Part shown: piece after piece, positions 1-6,872 of the stretch
Layout: each line of letters begins with the position of its first letter
Numbering within the stretch: position 1 is the first letter of the stretch
Assembly (NCBI GenBank): GCA_030428745.1
Contig: JAUIEG010000058.1
Span: forward strand, 1-9,848
Direction: 5' to 3'
Origin: Alphaproteobacteria bacterium
Lineage (GTDB): Bacteria; Pseudomonadota; Alphaproteobacteria; Caulobacterales; Parvularculaceae
DNA: 9,848 nucleotides
Position numbers and translations under genes: made by a program
The notes under the pieces: generated by a model
The model's input: the letters and a program-made list of their open reading frames with translations, nothing else
The model's database searches: none
What the model was told of the DNA's origin: nothing

Positions 1-384
1 TGCCGCGTCCGAGCCGCAGTGCTCTTCCGTCAGTGCAAAACTCAGAGCGATTTCGCCCGACGCAACCCCTGGCAAGAGCCGTTCTTTTTGCGCCGGTGTT
101 CCGTATTCAGCTATGGAAAGAACGCTGCCGCCCCAGGTGAGCATCAACGCCGCCGTCGAGGGACAGCCCCAGGCGAGTGTTTCAACGACGTCAACTGCCG
201 TGCGCGCATCAACATCCAATCCGCCGTAAAGCTTCGGGACAGTCAGGCCGCAAATTCCAGTCTCGATCAGGGCTACAAGCCCCTCTTCCGGATAGCGTTC
301 GTTCTGATCGACATCTTCAGCGTTTGGACGAAGGACGTCTCTGGCAATCTCGCGCGCTTTTTCAACGATATTCTGGTCGGTCAC
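1..384 (-). CDS. Acyl-CoA dehydrogenase, N-terminal part (cut by window edge)
   Basis: The enzyme is an FAD-dependent acyl-CoA dehydrogenase, which introduces the alpha,beta double bond in an acyl-CoA and passes electrons to ETF. The first 128 codons are visible and the rest lies left of the window. Reading from a GTG at 384, the protein has the usual helical N-terminal domain, a G-L-T-V-P-x-x-Y-G-G segment (residues 46-55) typical of the family, and then F-A-L-T-E-E-H-C-G-S-D at 116-126, matching the conserved A-L-T-E-x-x-x-G-S-D flavin/substrate region. An in-frame TAG lies six codons upstream, so the start must be at or close to this GTG; AGGGA about 11 bases upstream can serve as ribosome binding site. 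It is divergent from the aldehyde dehydrogenase. Substrate chain or ring specificity cannot be read from this fragment. Family assignment is secure; the role in this cluster is inferred. Confidence 0.88.
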   Translation of the reverse strand, partial: MTDQNIVEKAREIARDVLRPNAEDVDQNERYPEEGLVALIETGICGLTVPKLYGGLDVDARTAVDVVETLAWGCPSTAALMLTWGGSVLSIAEYGTPAQKERLLPGVASGEIALSFALTEEHCGSDAA

Positions 385-616
385 AATTTTTCTTAGTCCC
401 TACATCGCTTCACTGAGCGATATGCCGATGACAAGTTCAAGGTGGCCGCCGGGCAAATCGCGATGCCGATAGGCTTCCGCCCCCGCCGCGGCGCAGCAAT
501 TCGTCATCGCGCAGTCGATATATGCTCCGCCACAGGGCGTACGTCCGGCCCTCGCTTCGACTTTACGGCATCCGAGCGGTAATTTGCAGAGGCTTTGACG
601 CTGTCGGAGAGTTTCC
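385..616. promoter_or_regulatory. Divergent intergenic region between acyl-CoA and aldehyde dehydrogenase genes
   Basis: This 232-base gap separates two divergent starts and must hold both promoters. I do not see a convincing -35/-10 pair. The only clear structure is an inverted repeat at 404-421 (ATCGCT, 6-base spacer, AGCGAT), about 20 bases upstream of the GTG of the acyl-CoA dehydrogenase, where an operator would fit. At 606-611 GGAGAG stands 5 bases before the aldehyde dehydrogenase ATG and supports that start. Open frames on the minus strand here show no family resemblance. Confidence 0.5.
404..421. repeat. Short inverted repeat upstream of the acyl-CoA dehydrogenase start
   Basis: ATCGCT (404-409) is the exact reverse complement of AGCGAT (416-421), with a 6-base spacer. 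The total of 18 bases and the position between divergent genes suit a dimeric repressor site. Six-base arms can occur by chance, so this is a candidate only. Confidence 0.3.
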
Positions 617-2107
617 ATGCATTTCATCCCGCCTGATGCCGCCGCCCATGCTGAAGCCGCCAAATCGTTGCCAAAGCCGAAACTGATGATCGGCGCGAAG
701 GCGCTGGAGCATGGGGCTGAGGGCTCTTTTGAACATATAAACACAACGACCGGCCAAGCGCAGGGACAAGTGCCGCTGGCAGGCGCCGCCGATGTCGTCA
801 ACGCCGTCGCGGCGGCCCGCGCCGCTCTGCCGGTTTGGCGGGACATGAAGCCTTATCGGCGGCGGCAGATACTTGACCGTTTGGCGGACCTCGTTGAACG
901 GCATGAAGAACGCTTCAGAAAAATAGCCATTGTCGAGAATGGCATCCCGGCGCTGACCATGACATCTGGCATGTGGCCGCGCATTGTAGGCTGGACCCGT
1001 TACTATGCCGGCTGGGCAGATAAGATAGACGGCCTTGTGACTAGCACCTGGCCGAATGATCATTTTGAATACACTGTTCCAGAACCGTACGGCGTTGTCG
1101 CGCATATCATAACCTGGAATGCGCCGATGCTGTCGCTGGCCATGAAAATCCCGCCATGCCTTGCGGCGGGCAACACAGTGGTGATTAAACCGGCGGAGTT
1201 CACTCCTTATTCGGCGCAGCTTTTTACCGAACTTGCTTTGGAGGCGGGCGTGCCGGCGGGTGTAATCAACGTTGTTCCCGGCGGCGTATCGGCCGGAGAG
1301 GCATTGGTTCGCCACCCGGACGTGGATAAAATTTCTTTTACGGGCGGACCAGTCGGGGCGCGCGCCATTATGCGCTCTGCTGCAGATACGTTGAAGCCGC
1401 TTGTTTTCGAATTAGGCGGCAAATCCGCAAATGTCGTTTTCCCCGACATCGATGTCGCTTCCGTCGCTGCGTACAGTGTTGGATTCGGTTTCAGCAATAG
1501 CGGGCAGGGCTGCGCCTTGCCGACACGCATTATGATCCATGAAGACATCTATGATGCCTTCATCGAGACCGCTCTCGCTGTCGTCGAACACCTTTCCTAT
1601 GGCGACCCCATGAACGAACAGGTGATCGTCGGCCCTATGGTCAATGCAGCGGCGCGTCAGCGCGTCCAGAGCATGATCGATGAAGCGCGCGAGAACCAGG
1701 TTGGCGAGTTTCTGTCCGGTGGCGAGGCTATGGAGGGCGACGGCAATTTCATCACGCCTACGCTGATTTCAAACGCTGATCCTCATTCCGCGATCGCCCA
1801 AAAGGAAGTCTTCGGCCCCGTATTATGCGCCTTCAAGTTCAAGACGGAGGACGAAGCCGTCGAACTGGCGAATGCGACGGAGTACGGGCTTTCGGCTTAT
1901 GTTCAGACAAACGACTTGAATGTTGCGCAACGCATGGTGCGCCGCCTCGAAGCGGGGACTGTTTACGTGAATGAAGCGGGCCCCGCCTATCATGCAAACT
2001 CGCCATTTGGCGGCCTCGGTATTTCAGGGTTTGGCCGTGAGGGCGGCAAAGCCGGTCTTGAGGAATTCATCAGGATCAAAGGTGTTGGTATGAGCATTCG
2101 CTCCTGA
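617..2107 (+). CDS. Aldehyde dehydrogenase, NAD(P)-dependent
   Basis: This cytosolic ALDH-superfamily enzyme oxidises an aldehyde to the carboxylic acid with NAD(P)+. At 496 residues it has the usual full length. All catalytic elements are present: Asn168 in I-T-W-N-A-P, Lys191 in V-V-I-K-P-A-E for the cofactor, S-F-T-G-G at 240-244, general base Glu265 in F-E-L-G-G-K, nucleophile Cys299 in G-Q-G-C-A, and E-V-F-G-P at 397-401. The ATG at 617 has GGAGAG 5 bases upstream. The N-terminal extension of about 25 residues before the domain proper is hydrophilic/Ala-rich and not a signal peptide. It stands alone on the plus strand, divergent from the acyl-CoA dehydrogenase and convergent with the rubredoxin-P450 pair. 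Oxidation of an aldehyde derived from P450 hydroxylation is a natural role, but that is inferred from context. The physiological aldehyde is unknown. Confidence 0.95.
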   Translation: MHFIPPDAAAHAEAAKSLPKPKLMIGAKALEHGAEGSFEHINTTTGQAQGQVPLAGAADVVNAVAAARAALPVWRDMKPYRRRQILDRLADLVERHEERFRKIAIVENGIPALTMTSGMWPRIVGWTRYYAGWADKIDGLVTSTWPNDHFEYTVPEPYGVVAHIITWNAPMLSLAMKIPPCLAAGNTVVIKPAEFTPYSAQLFTELALEAGVPAGVINVVPGGVSAGEALVRHPDVDKISFTGGPVGARAIMRSAADTLKPLVFELGGKSANVVFPDIDVASVAAYSVGFGFSNSGQGCALPTRIMIHEDIYDAFIETALAVVEHLSYGDPMNEQVIVGPMVNAAARQRVQSMIDEARENQVGEFLSGGEAMEGDGNFITPTLISNADPHSAIAQKEVFGPVLCAFKFKTEDEAVELANATEYGLSAYVQTNDLNVAQRMVRRLEAGTVYVNEAGPAYHANSPFGGLGISGFGREGGKAGLEEFIRIKGVGMSIRS

Positions 2108-2171
2108 TCCCAGGAGAATCTGTGCAAACTAGATTAATTGAACTCTCATAGGTGCATGCTCAGGCGACCAA

Positions 2172-2336
2172 TCAATCTTCTTCCAACTCAAAGCTTTCTT
2201 TATTAGCTGCGCAGTGCGGACAGATCCAATCATCTGGGAGATCTTCCCATGCAGTCCCTGGCTCAATACCTTGTGTTGCGTCGCCCGCTTCGGGATCGTA
2301 AGTATAACCGCAGTTCATGCACATCCATTGCTTCAT
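2172..2336 (-). CDS. Rubredoxin (54 aa)
   Basis: A small iron-sulfur protein that carries one electron on an iron held by four cysteines. The ORF encodes 54 residues and begins M-K-Q-W-M-C-M-N-C-G-Y-T-Y-D. The iron ligands are the Cys pair at 6 and 9 (C-x-x-C-G) and the pair at 39 and 42 (C-P-H-C); G-I-E-P-G-T-A-W-E-D-L-P-D-D-W between them is the rubredoxin core. Length and spacing match classic rubredoxins, including those that serve alkane hydroxylases. The usual Gly after the last Cys (C-P-x-C-G) is replaced by Ala. The ATG lies 5 bases after the P450 stop (TGA-GTTGA-ATG on the minus strand), with AAGG about 12 bases upstream, so the two genes are almost certainly co-transcribed. The context makes it a candidate electron donor for the P450, which is unusual because bacterial P450s normally use 2Fe-2S or 3Fe-4S ferredoxins. 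Identity is secure; the partner is inferred. Confidence 0.95.
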   Translation of the reverse strand: MKQWMCMNCGYTYDPEAGDATQGIEPGTAWEDLPDDWICPHCAANKESFELEED

Positions 2337-2341
2337 TCAAC

Positions 2342-3616
2342 TCACGCCTTATCAAACTTGACATATAGGTGTTCAGGGCTGCGCAACACGTAGCCGATGA
2401 TTTGCGGCGGCGGCATGTCCGGATCCAAACGAAGATTATTCAAATTATCAAGAATCGCCTCCATCGCGCGAGTCATCTCAACTCGCGCCAAGTGCTGGCC
2501 GACACAAATGTGAGGGCCGCCAGCAAAAGACAAATGGCGCACAGTGCGTTCGCGGTTGATGTCAAACTTATTGGGGTTTTCAAATTTAGTCGGATCGCGG
2601 TTTGCTGACCCCAGGCAAACATCGACGATCGACCCTTCTGGGATAAGAACGCCGTCTATCTCCGTGTCTTTCTGGCAGTACCGGAAGGTCGTGGTTACCG
2701 GCCCATCCCATCGTAGCGCTTCCTCAATCGCACGCGGCAACAGTGTTCGGTCGCGCCTGACAATCTCATAAAGATCGGGTTCATTGAGGAGACAGGTCAA
2801 CAAGATGCTAGTTGCGCGGTAAGTCGTGTCACCGCCCGCGTTAACAAGTTGCCGCAAGAATGCGATAAGCACGTCGTCATCCAGATATTGCCCGTCAACC
2901 TCGACCGTCGCGAGATGGCTTACGAGATCATCACCCGGGTTGGCGCGGCGCTGCGCCAGTAATGCGGCGAAGAACGTTCCCAATTTCCGGGTCGCCTCCG
3001 GTCCTTGCGGATGACCCGCGGAAGACAGCAACTGCGCAACCGCTAGCTTATGAAATCGCTCAGCCTGGTCCGGGTCCAGCAAGAGCATGGAATAAATGAT
3101 CTGGAATGGAAAATGATGGGTGTATTCGGTAATAAGATCCGCTTCACCGCGATCGATAAACTTACTCATCAACCGGTCAACGACAGGCGCGACCAGAGAG
3201 TCGCCCCAGCGCGCTACAACCTTGGGCAAAAATGCTTTTTGAAGCACCTTCCGGAAGCGCTCGTGCTCCGCCCCGTCCATGACTGTTACGGTTCGGCCAA
3301 ATGATTTCCCGAGGCTGTGCTGGAACGCCTCCTTGTTCGTAAACGTTTCGCCGTCCATGAGCACCCGGTTGCACGCATCATAGCCCAAGACAGCGTAGTG
3401 ACTGAGCGGGCTCATTTCGACGTCAGGCTCATCGCTAAAGAGCCCGTGCAATTCTAGCTTATGAATGGAACCTTGCCGTCTTAGACGCTCCAGCAGAGGA
3501 TAGGGATCCGGATGGTTGCCTCGCATTGCCCTTTCGACCGCAAACGCGTCGAAATCCGGCTGATCAAGGTCCTCCAGCGGCTGTAATGCGCTTGCTGCCA
3601 TCGTCGTCTGCTCCAT
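2342..3616 (-). CDS. Cytochrome P450 monooxygenase
   Basis: A soluble class I-type bacterial P450 of 424 residues with no membrane anchor, inserting one oxygen atom of O2 into a hydrophobic substrate. Family marks in order: D-G-A-E-H-E-R-F-R (114-122), the C-helix segment; A-G-G-D-T-T (260-265), the I-helix oxygen-activation motif with the Asp/Thr pair; E-E-A-L-R (298-302), the ExxR of the K helix; and F-A-G-G-P-H-I-C-V-G (364-373) with Cys371 as heme ligand. The first ATG (3616) has little in front of it. A second in-frame ATG at 3601 (Met6) has GGAG 9 bases upstream, so the real protein may be 419 residues. It is followed directly by rubredoxin and is divergent from the sulfotransferase. 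A perfect palindrome lies about 20 bases upstream of its start and may control it. I cannot assign a CYP family or substrate; steroid, terpenoid, alkyl or fatty-acid derivatives are all possible. Confidence 0.96.
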   Translation of the reverse strand: MEQTTMAASALQPLEDLDQPDFDAFAVERAMRGNHPDPYPLLERLRRQGSIHKLELHGLFSDEPDVEMSPLSHYAVLGYDACNRVLMDGETFTNKEAFQHSLGKSFGRTVTVMDGAEHERFRKVLQKAFLPKVVARWGDSLVAPVVDRLMSKFIDRGEADLITEYTHHFPFQIIYSMLLLDPDQAERFHKLAVAQLLSSAGHPQGPEATRKLGTFFAALLAQRRANPGDDLVSHLATVEVDGQYLDDDVLIAFLRQLVNAGGDTTYRATSILLTCLLNEPDLYEIVRRDRTLLPRAIEEALRWDGPVTTTFRYCQKDTEIDGVLIPEGSIVDVCLGSANRDPTKFENPNKFDINRERTVRHLSFAGGPHICVGQHLARVEMTRAMEAILDNLNNLRLDPDMPPPQIIGYVLRSPEHLYVKFDKA

Positions 3617-3635
3617 CCGGCGGGTTTAACGAGTT

Positions 3636-3653
3636 GTGTAGTAACCACTACAC
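3636..3653. promoter_or_regulatory. Perfect 18-base palindrome, candidate operator
   Basis: GTGTAGT-AACC-ACTACAC: two exact 7-base inverted arms with a 4-base spacer, ending 20 bases upstream of the P450 ATG at 3616 and lying in the divergent intergenic region. Size, symmetry and position suit binding by a dimeric repressor such as a TetR-family protein. No regulator gene is visible in the window, and I did not find a second copy of the motif here. Confidence 0.55.
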
Positions 3654-3658
3654 TGCAT

Positions 3659-3680
3659 CAATCCCTGCCGAAGGGAATTG
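3659..3680. repeat. Hairpin-forming inverted repeat beside the operator candidate
   Basis: CAATCCCT (3659-3666) pairs with AGGG-A-ATTG (3672-3680) with a single bulged A, enclosing a 5-base loop GCCGA. It begins 5 bases beyond the 18-base palindrome. It has no T-run on the plus side, so it is not an obvious terminator. It could be a second protein site or a structure in a leader RNA. Confidence 0.35.
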
Positions 3681-3958
3681 AGATGGATCAACGTAACGCC
3701 TGGCGTGCATCGCATCGGCGATAAAGCGCACCTTTGATGGCCGAACCACCAAGATCTCTGTGGCGCGGCCCGAATTTTCTTTGCGAAAAACAGCGGGATA
3801 ACGACCCCATGTCTTAGGGCTCTTTGACCGCACTGCGGTGACGGATTTGCGGTGCATCGATGCCCCGGCGAATAATGCCCAGGGCAGGCTTCCCGCAGAA
3901 TTACTAATGAGCAAGCCCGATGATGGCGAACGCCCGCCAGTCCAATAGAGAGACTGAG

Positions 3959-5125
3959 ATGACCGACAGGCTACTCGATACCAATTCCATCATCGCATCA
4001 GCTGAGATCGCCTCCGGTGCGACCGGCCTCATGAATGATGGGTTACGCGGGCGTGTCGACAATTTGCTGGCTCAGTTTCGCGCCAGCGAAGAGAAATTCA
4101 CGAAAGACCAGAAGGCCGCAGCGCGTCGGCAAGTCGTAAAGCTGCTTGCCAGACGATTGAACATCGAACGCGATCTAAGGAAACATCCTGAAATCCTGAA
4201 TGAAGAAATATCCGATCCAATTTTCATCATTGGTTTTGCACGCACAGGAACCTCTATCCAACAGGCTCTCTTTGATGCGGACCCAGCGAACGAAGGCGTG
4301 CGCGCCTGGCAGGTGCACGAGCCATCGCCGCCGCCGGGCGAGACCGCTGTGACCGGCGAACGAAAACGCGCCGCGGGCGACGTGGTCCGGCATTTTGTGG
4401 AGACCTGCCCCGGCATCATGACGCTTCACCCATACTGGGACAACGCGGAAAACACGCTTATCGAAGATGAAGAAATCTGGACTCTCGACTTTTGGGATAA
4501 CTACCCCGTCGTCCTTTGCGATGCGCCAACACTCGCGATTCGAGAGGGAAGCGCTGACCTGGAGGGCGCCTACCGGTGGCTGAAAACATTTCTTCAGCAC
4601 CAACAATGGAAGCGCCCTCGGAGACGTTGGGTGCTCAAGGGCATTGAACATCAACGCCACCTATCGACTCTTTTCAAAGTCTTTCCCGGCGCGCGCGTGC
4701 TGTTTCCGCATCGTGAACCGGAATCCTTTCTGCCGTCCAATTTGGCGATCGCAGCCGTCGTCTATGATGCGATTACGCTGGGTGCGCTCGATCGCCCAAC
4801 GCTTGCAGCTGGATACCTCGCGGATTTTCGTCAGCGCCTGGAGGCAGTGATGAACGATCCAGCCATGGATGACCACCGAGTAAAGCACATGAAGTTTGAA
4901 GCGTTCATCGCCGACCCCGTCGGCGCAATGCGGCAATGTTATCAAGATTGGGGGTTCACCTGGTCATCGGAGACAGAAAACGCCATGAGAACCTGGCTTG
5001 ACGATCCTTCCAACAATTCCGACCGGTACGGACGCCACAAATATGCGTTTGAGCCATTTGCGGTGAATTGGGCGCAACAAAGCGTAGCATTCGAACCTTA
5101 CCGTCAGCGCTATCTGACGAATTAA
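3959..5125 (+). CDS. Sulfotransferase-family protein (PAPS-dependent type)
   Basis: A cytosolic protein of 388 residues resembling bacterial Sulfotransfer_3-type enzymes, which transfer a sulfuryl group from PAPS to a hydroxyl of a small molecule or lipid. The 5'-phosphosulfate loop is P-I-F-I-I-G-F-A-R-T-G-T-S (87-99). The segment W-V-L-K-G-I-E-H-Q-R-H-L (224-235) corresponds to the usual LKxPxHLxxL stretch. The 3'-phosphate site is F-P-H-R-E-P (249-254), with Arg252 and Ser260. The first 85 residues form a helical leader rich in charged residues. I chose the ATG at 3959 because GAGAGA precedes it by 5 bases; ATGs at 3920 and 3923 are in frame and would add 12-13 residues but lack a ribosome binding site. 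It heads a plus-strand series with the DUF1214-like and EthD-like genes (47-base gap) and is divergent from the P450. A product hydroxyl of the P450 could be the acceptor, but that is a guess; the acceptor is unknown. Confidence 0.88.
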   Translation: MTDRLLDTNSIIASAEIASGATGLMNDGLRGRVDNLLAQFRASEEKFTKDQKAAARRQVVKLLARRLNIERDLRKHPEILNEEISDPIFIIGFARTGTSIQQALFDADPANEGVRAWQVHEPSPPPGETAVTGERKRAAGDVVRHFVETCPGIMTLHPYWDNAENTLIEDEEIWTLDFWDNYPVVLCDAPTLAIREGSADLEGAYRWLKTFLQHQQWKRPRRRWVLKGIEHQRHLSTLFKVFPGARVLFPHREPESFLPSNLAIAAVVYDAITLGALDRPTLAAGYLADFRQRLEAVMNDPAMDDHRVKHMKFEAFIADPVGAMRQCYQDWGFTWSSETENAMRTWLDDPSNNSDRYGRHKYAFEPFAVNWAQQSVAFEPYRQRYLTN

Positions 5126-5172
5126 TCGCCCATAAGGCGTAACACTGGCAACCCACCCGAAGAGGAACAACA

Positions 5173-6462
5173 ATGTCCGTACCGGAGTGGATTAAAACGG
5201 ATAGCTATTTTCTTTCGCGCCACAACCCTGTCGCGACCGCTGATCAGGTTTGGGTTGAAAAAACCGCGCTGCGACTTTGGGAGCGCGATGACATTCAGCA
5301 GGCGATCAAACAGGCGCGCTTCTTGTGGGTGACAGTTTCGGAACGGGCAAGCCACGCAGCAAAAACCCGCTTGGACGACTTTATTCCAGAATACGCGATG
5401 AACTATGTCATCAAAGCAGTAGCGAGCGACGCCAATCACCCGCGCGTCGGCCATAACTGGATGATGGCCCACGAATGGTTCGGCCACAAAATGCGCGGCG
5501 CGCGCATGGGCGGCGACAATCAAGACAACGTCTACCACATGGTCGGCATCGAACATGGCGGCGCTTATCGCATCGACGGCAGTCGGCTAAACCAGGGCCC
5601 GGCTGACACGACCTGGACTATTGTCGCCAATTCCGGAACGTCAATGACGCTGGCAAGCCTTGATAATGAAGACCTTGTAGTGAAGGAAGATGGCAACTTT
5701 ACCGTTACCATCGATGACCAGCCAGCAAATGGCCGGCCTAATCATCTACAAACACAACGCGGCGCGCTTTTCCTTTTCGTCCGCGACTCGATTGGCGATT
5801 GGGCCTCAGAACGCGCAAACACCATTCGCGTGAAGCGCCTCAACCCATCACCAGAGCCGCCGCTCAGCGACGATGAAATGGCCTTCCGGGCTATCGACTG
5901 GATGCTTCGGGATGTGCCGCTCTACTTTTGGTTCACTTATCTGTCGCATGGAAAAGAATACAATCGAGTTACAGGCCCCCACCCGTCTGGCGCTGTCGGC
6001 GGATTAAGATCGCAATATGGCGGCTACGCAACGGTTTCGCTGGCTGATGACGAAGCGTTCGTCGTTACATTGAATTCCGGCAACGCAGCTTTCCGCGATG
6101 TGTTCGTTCATGATTGGTGGCACTTGAGTATCGAGCCTGACCAGCGCACCAGCTCCTTTAACAATTCCCAGATGGCGCCTGATGATGACGGCAATTTCAC
6201 TTTCGTGATTTCGCCTGAAGACCCTGGCATTCACAACTGGCTGGATACAGGCGGTCTGCGGGAGGTGATCTTCATATTGCGCTTTCAGGGCGTGCCGCGC
6301 GCAACGCCGGAGGGGCAGCTCCCGAGATTAATCAGCGAGAAGATCGTAAAGCGTGATCAGCTAGACCTTGAGGCGCAAGGCGCCAAGCGGATCACTCCTG
6401 ACGAACGGGTTAGCCAGCTGCGCGCCCGCAAGAAAAGCTATGACCTACGGCACATGGTGTAA
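5173..6462 (+). CDS. DUF1214-like protein with two similar modules
   Basis: Function unknown. The 429-residue product has no signal peptide or membrane segment. The C-terminal half, roughly residues 285-375, resembles DUF1214: D-W-W-H-L-S-I, then D-D-D-G-N-F-T-F-V-I, N-W-L-D-T and V-I-F-I-L-R-F. The middle part (about 120-205) appears to repeat the plan: T-T-W-T-I, then E-D-G-N-F-T-V-T-I, N-H-L-Q-T and A-L-F-L-F-V-R. This suggests an internal duplication of a beta-rich module, as in the paired DUF1254/DUF1214 proteins. Residues 1-80 are helical. The start at 5173 is supported by AGAGGA about 6 bases upstream. It lies 47 bases after the sulfotransferase and 71 bases before the EthD-like gene, so one transcript is likely. 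No catalytic residues can be named. Proteins of this family often sit beside sulfotransferases and P450s in lipid/steroid-type clusters (recalled, not checked). Confidence 0.8.
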   Translation: MSVPEWIKTDSYFLSRHNPVATADQVWVEKTALRLWERDDIQQAIKQARFLWVTVSERASHAAKTRLDDFIPEYAMNYVIKAVASDANHPRVGHNWMMAHEWFGHKMRGARMGGDNQDNVYHMVGIEHGGAYRIDGSRLNQGPADTTWTIVANSGTSMTLASLDNEDLVVKEDGNFTVTIDDQPANGRPNHLQTQRGALFLFVRDSIGDWASERANTIRVKRLNPSPEPPLSDDEMAFRAIDWMLRDVPLYFWFTYLSHGKEYNRVTGPHPSGAVGGLRSQYGGYATVSLADDEAFVVTLNSGNAAFRDVFVHDWWHLSIEPDQRTSSFNNSQMAPDDDGNFTFVISPEDPGIHNWLDTGGLREVIFILRFQGVPRATPEGQLPRLISEKIVKRDQLDLEAQGAKRITPDERVSQLRARKKSYDLRHMV

Positions 6463-6533
6463 GCCACCCAACCGGCCGCACCTCAAAATTTTTGCGCACT
6501 CCAGCAGCGTTTGACAACCAAAGGACACAGATC

Positions 6534-6860
6534 ATGCAATACCTTCTGAAAGTCACAAGCAAAGCAATCCAGGGACGCGAGGGTGAGTATAACCAGTGGT
6601 ACGACAACACGCATATACATGATGTGCTTTCCCTCCCCGGGTTTAATGCGTGCCAACGTTTTCAAAGCCTGACGCCAGACGATGATGGCCGCACCGTTTT
6701 TACCGCAGTATATGAAGTTGAAACCGACAATCCGGAGGCGCTGCTGCAATCTTTGTTTGCTGCAACGCCAACTATGACGCTGACAGATTCTATAGACACC
6801 GAAAGTGTGGGTTTTGAGTTTCTCCTGCCAATGGGCGAAAAACAAGCAAGCTCGCGCTAA
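6534..6860 (+). CDS. EthD-like small alpha/beta-barrel protein
   Basis: A protein of 108 residues that looks like a dimeric ferredoxin-fold alpha/beta-barrel protein of the EthD/DUF4286 kind. It shows an opening beta strand Y-L-L-K-V, then E-Y-N-Q-W-Y-D-N-T-H-I-H-D-V-L (18-32) and L-P-G-F, the W-Y-x-x-x-H-x-x-D-V-L-x-x-P-G pattern common to such proteins, followed by R-F and a second strand T-V-F-T-A-V-Y-E-V. The ATG at 6534 is preceded by AAAGGA at 6520-6525 with an 8-base gap; a TTG 42 bases upstream is in frame but less likely. It is the last gene of the series. EthD is needed for P450-based ether degradation in Rhodococcus though its role there is unclear, so its presence near a P450 is suggestive. 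Whether this one is an enzyme, isomerase or binding protein cannot be told from sequence. Confidence 0.75.
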   Translation: MQYLLKVTSKAIQGREGEYNQWYDNTHIHDVLSLPGFNACQRFQSLTPDDDGRTVFTAVYEVETDNPEALLQSLFAATPTMTLTDSIDTESVGFEFLLPMGEKQASSR

Positions 6861-6872
6861 ACATGCGCAGTG

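Larger units (their letters stand above)
3617..3958. promoter_or_regulatory. Divergent promoter region between P450 and sulfotransferase genes
   Basis: About 340 bases without a supportable gene. On the P450 side it holds a perfect inverted repeat (3636-3653) and an adjacent hairpin (3659-3680). On the minus strand a TTGATG followed 15 bases later by TACACA overlaps the palindrome and could be the P450 promoter, but this match is weak. The sulfotransferase side shows no clear promoter; GAGAGA at 3948-3953 is the likely ribosome binding site for the ATG at 3959. An 88-residue minus-strand open frame here resembles nothing I know and is probably not real. Confidence 0.55.

Noticed and set aside
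19..396. 125-codon open frame on the plus strand
   Set aside because: It is opposite the acyl-CoA dehydrogenase fragment, which carries clear family motifs on the minus strand.
400..846. Minus-strand frame ending just before the acyl-CoA dehydrogenase start
   Set aside because: Mostly antisense to the aldehyde dehydrogenase. The part in the intergenic gap is Ala/Cys-rich without similarity, and it would overlap the well-supported ALDH start.
563..1315. 250-codon open frame on the minus strand
   Set aside because: Antisense to the aldehyde dehydrogenase; its product has no recognisable domain.
3648..3914. 88-codon minus-strand frame upstream of the P450
   Set aside because: It covers the palindrome and divergent promoter region, has no ribosome binding site and resembles no known protein.
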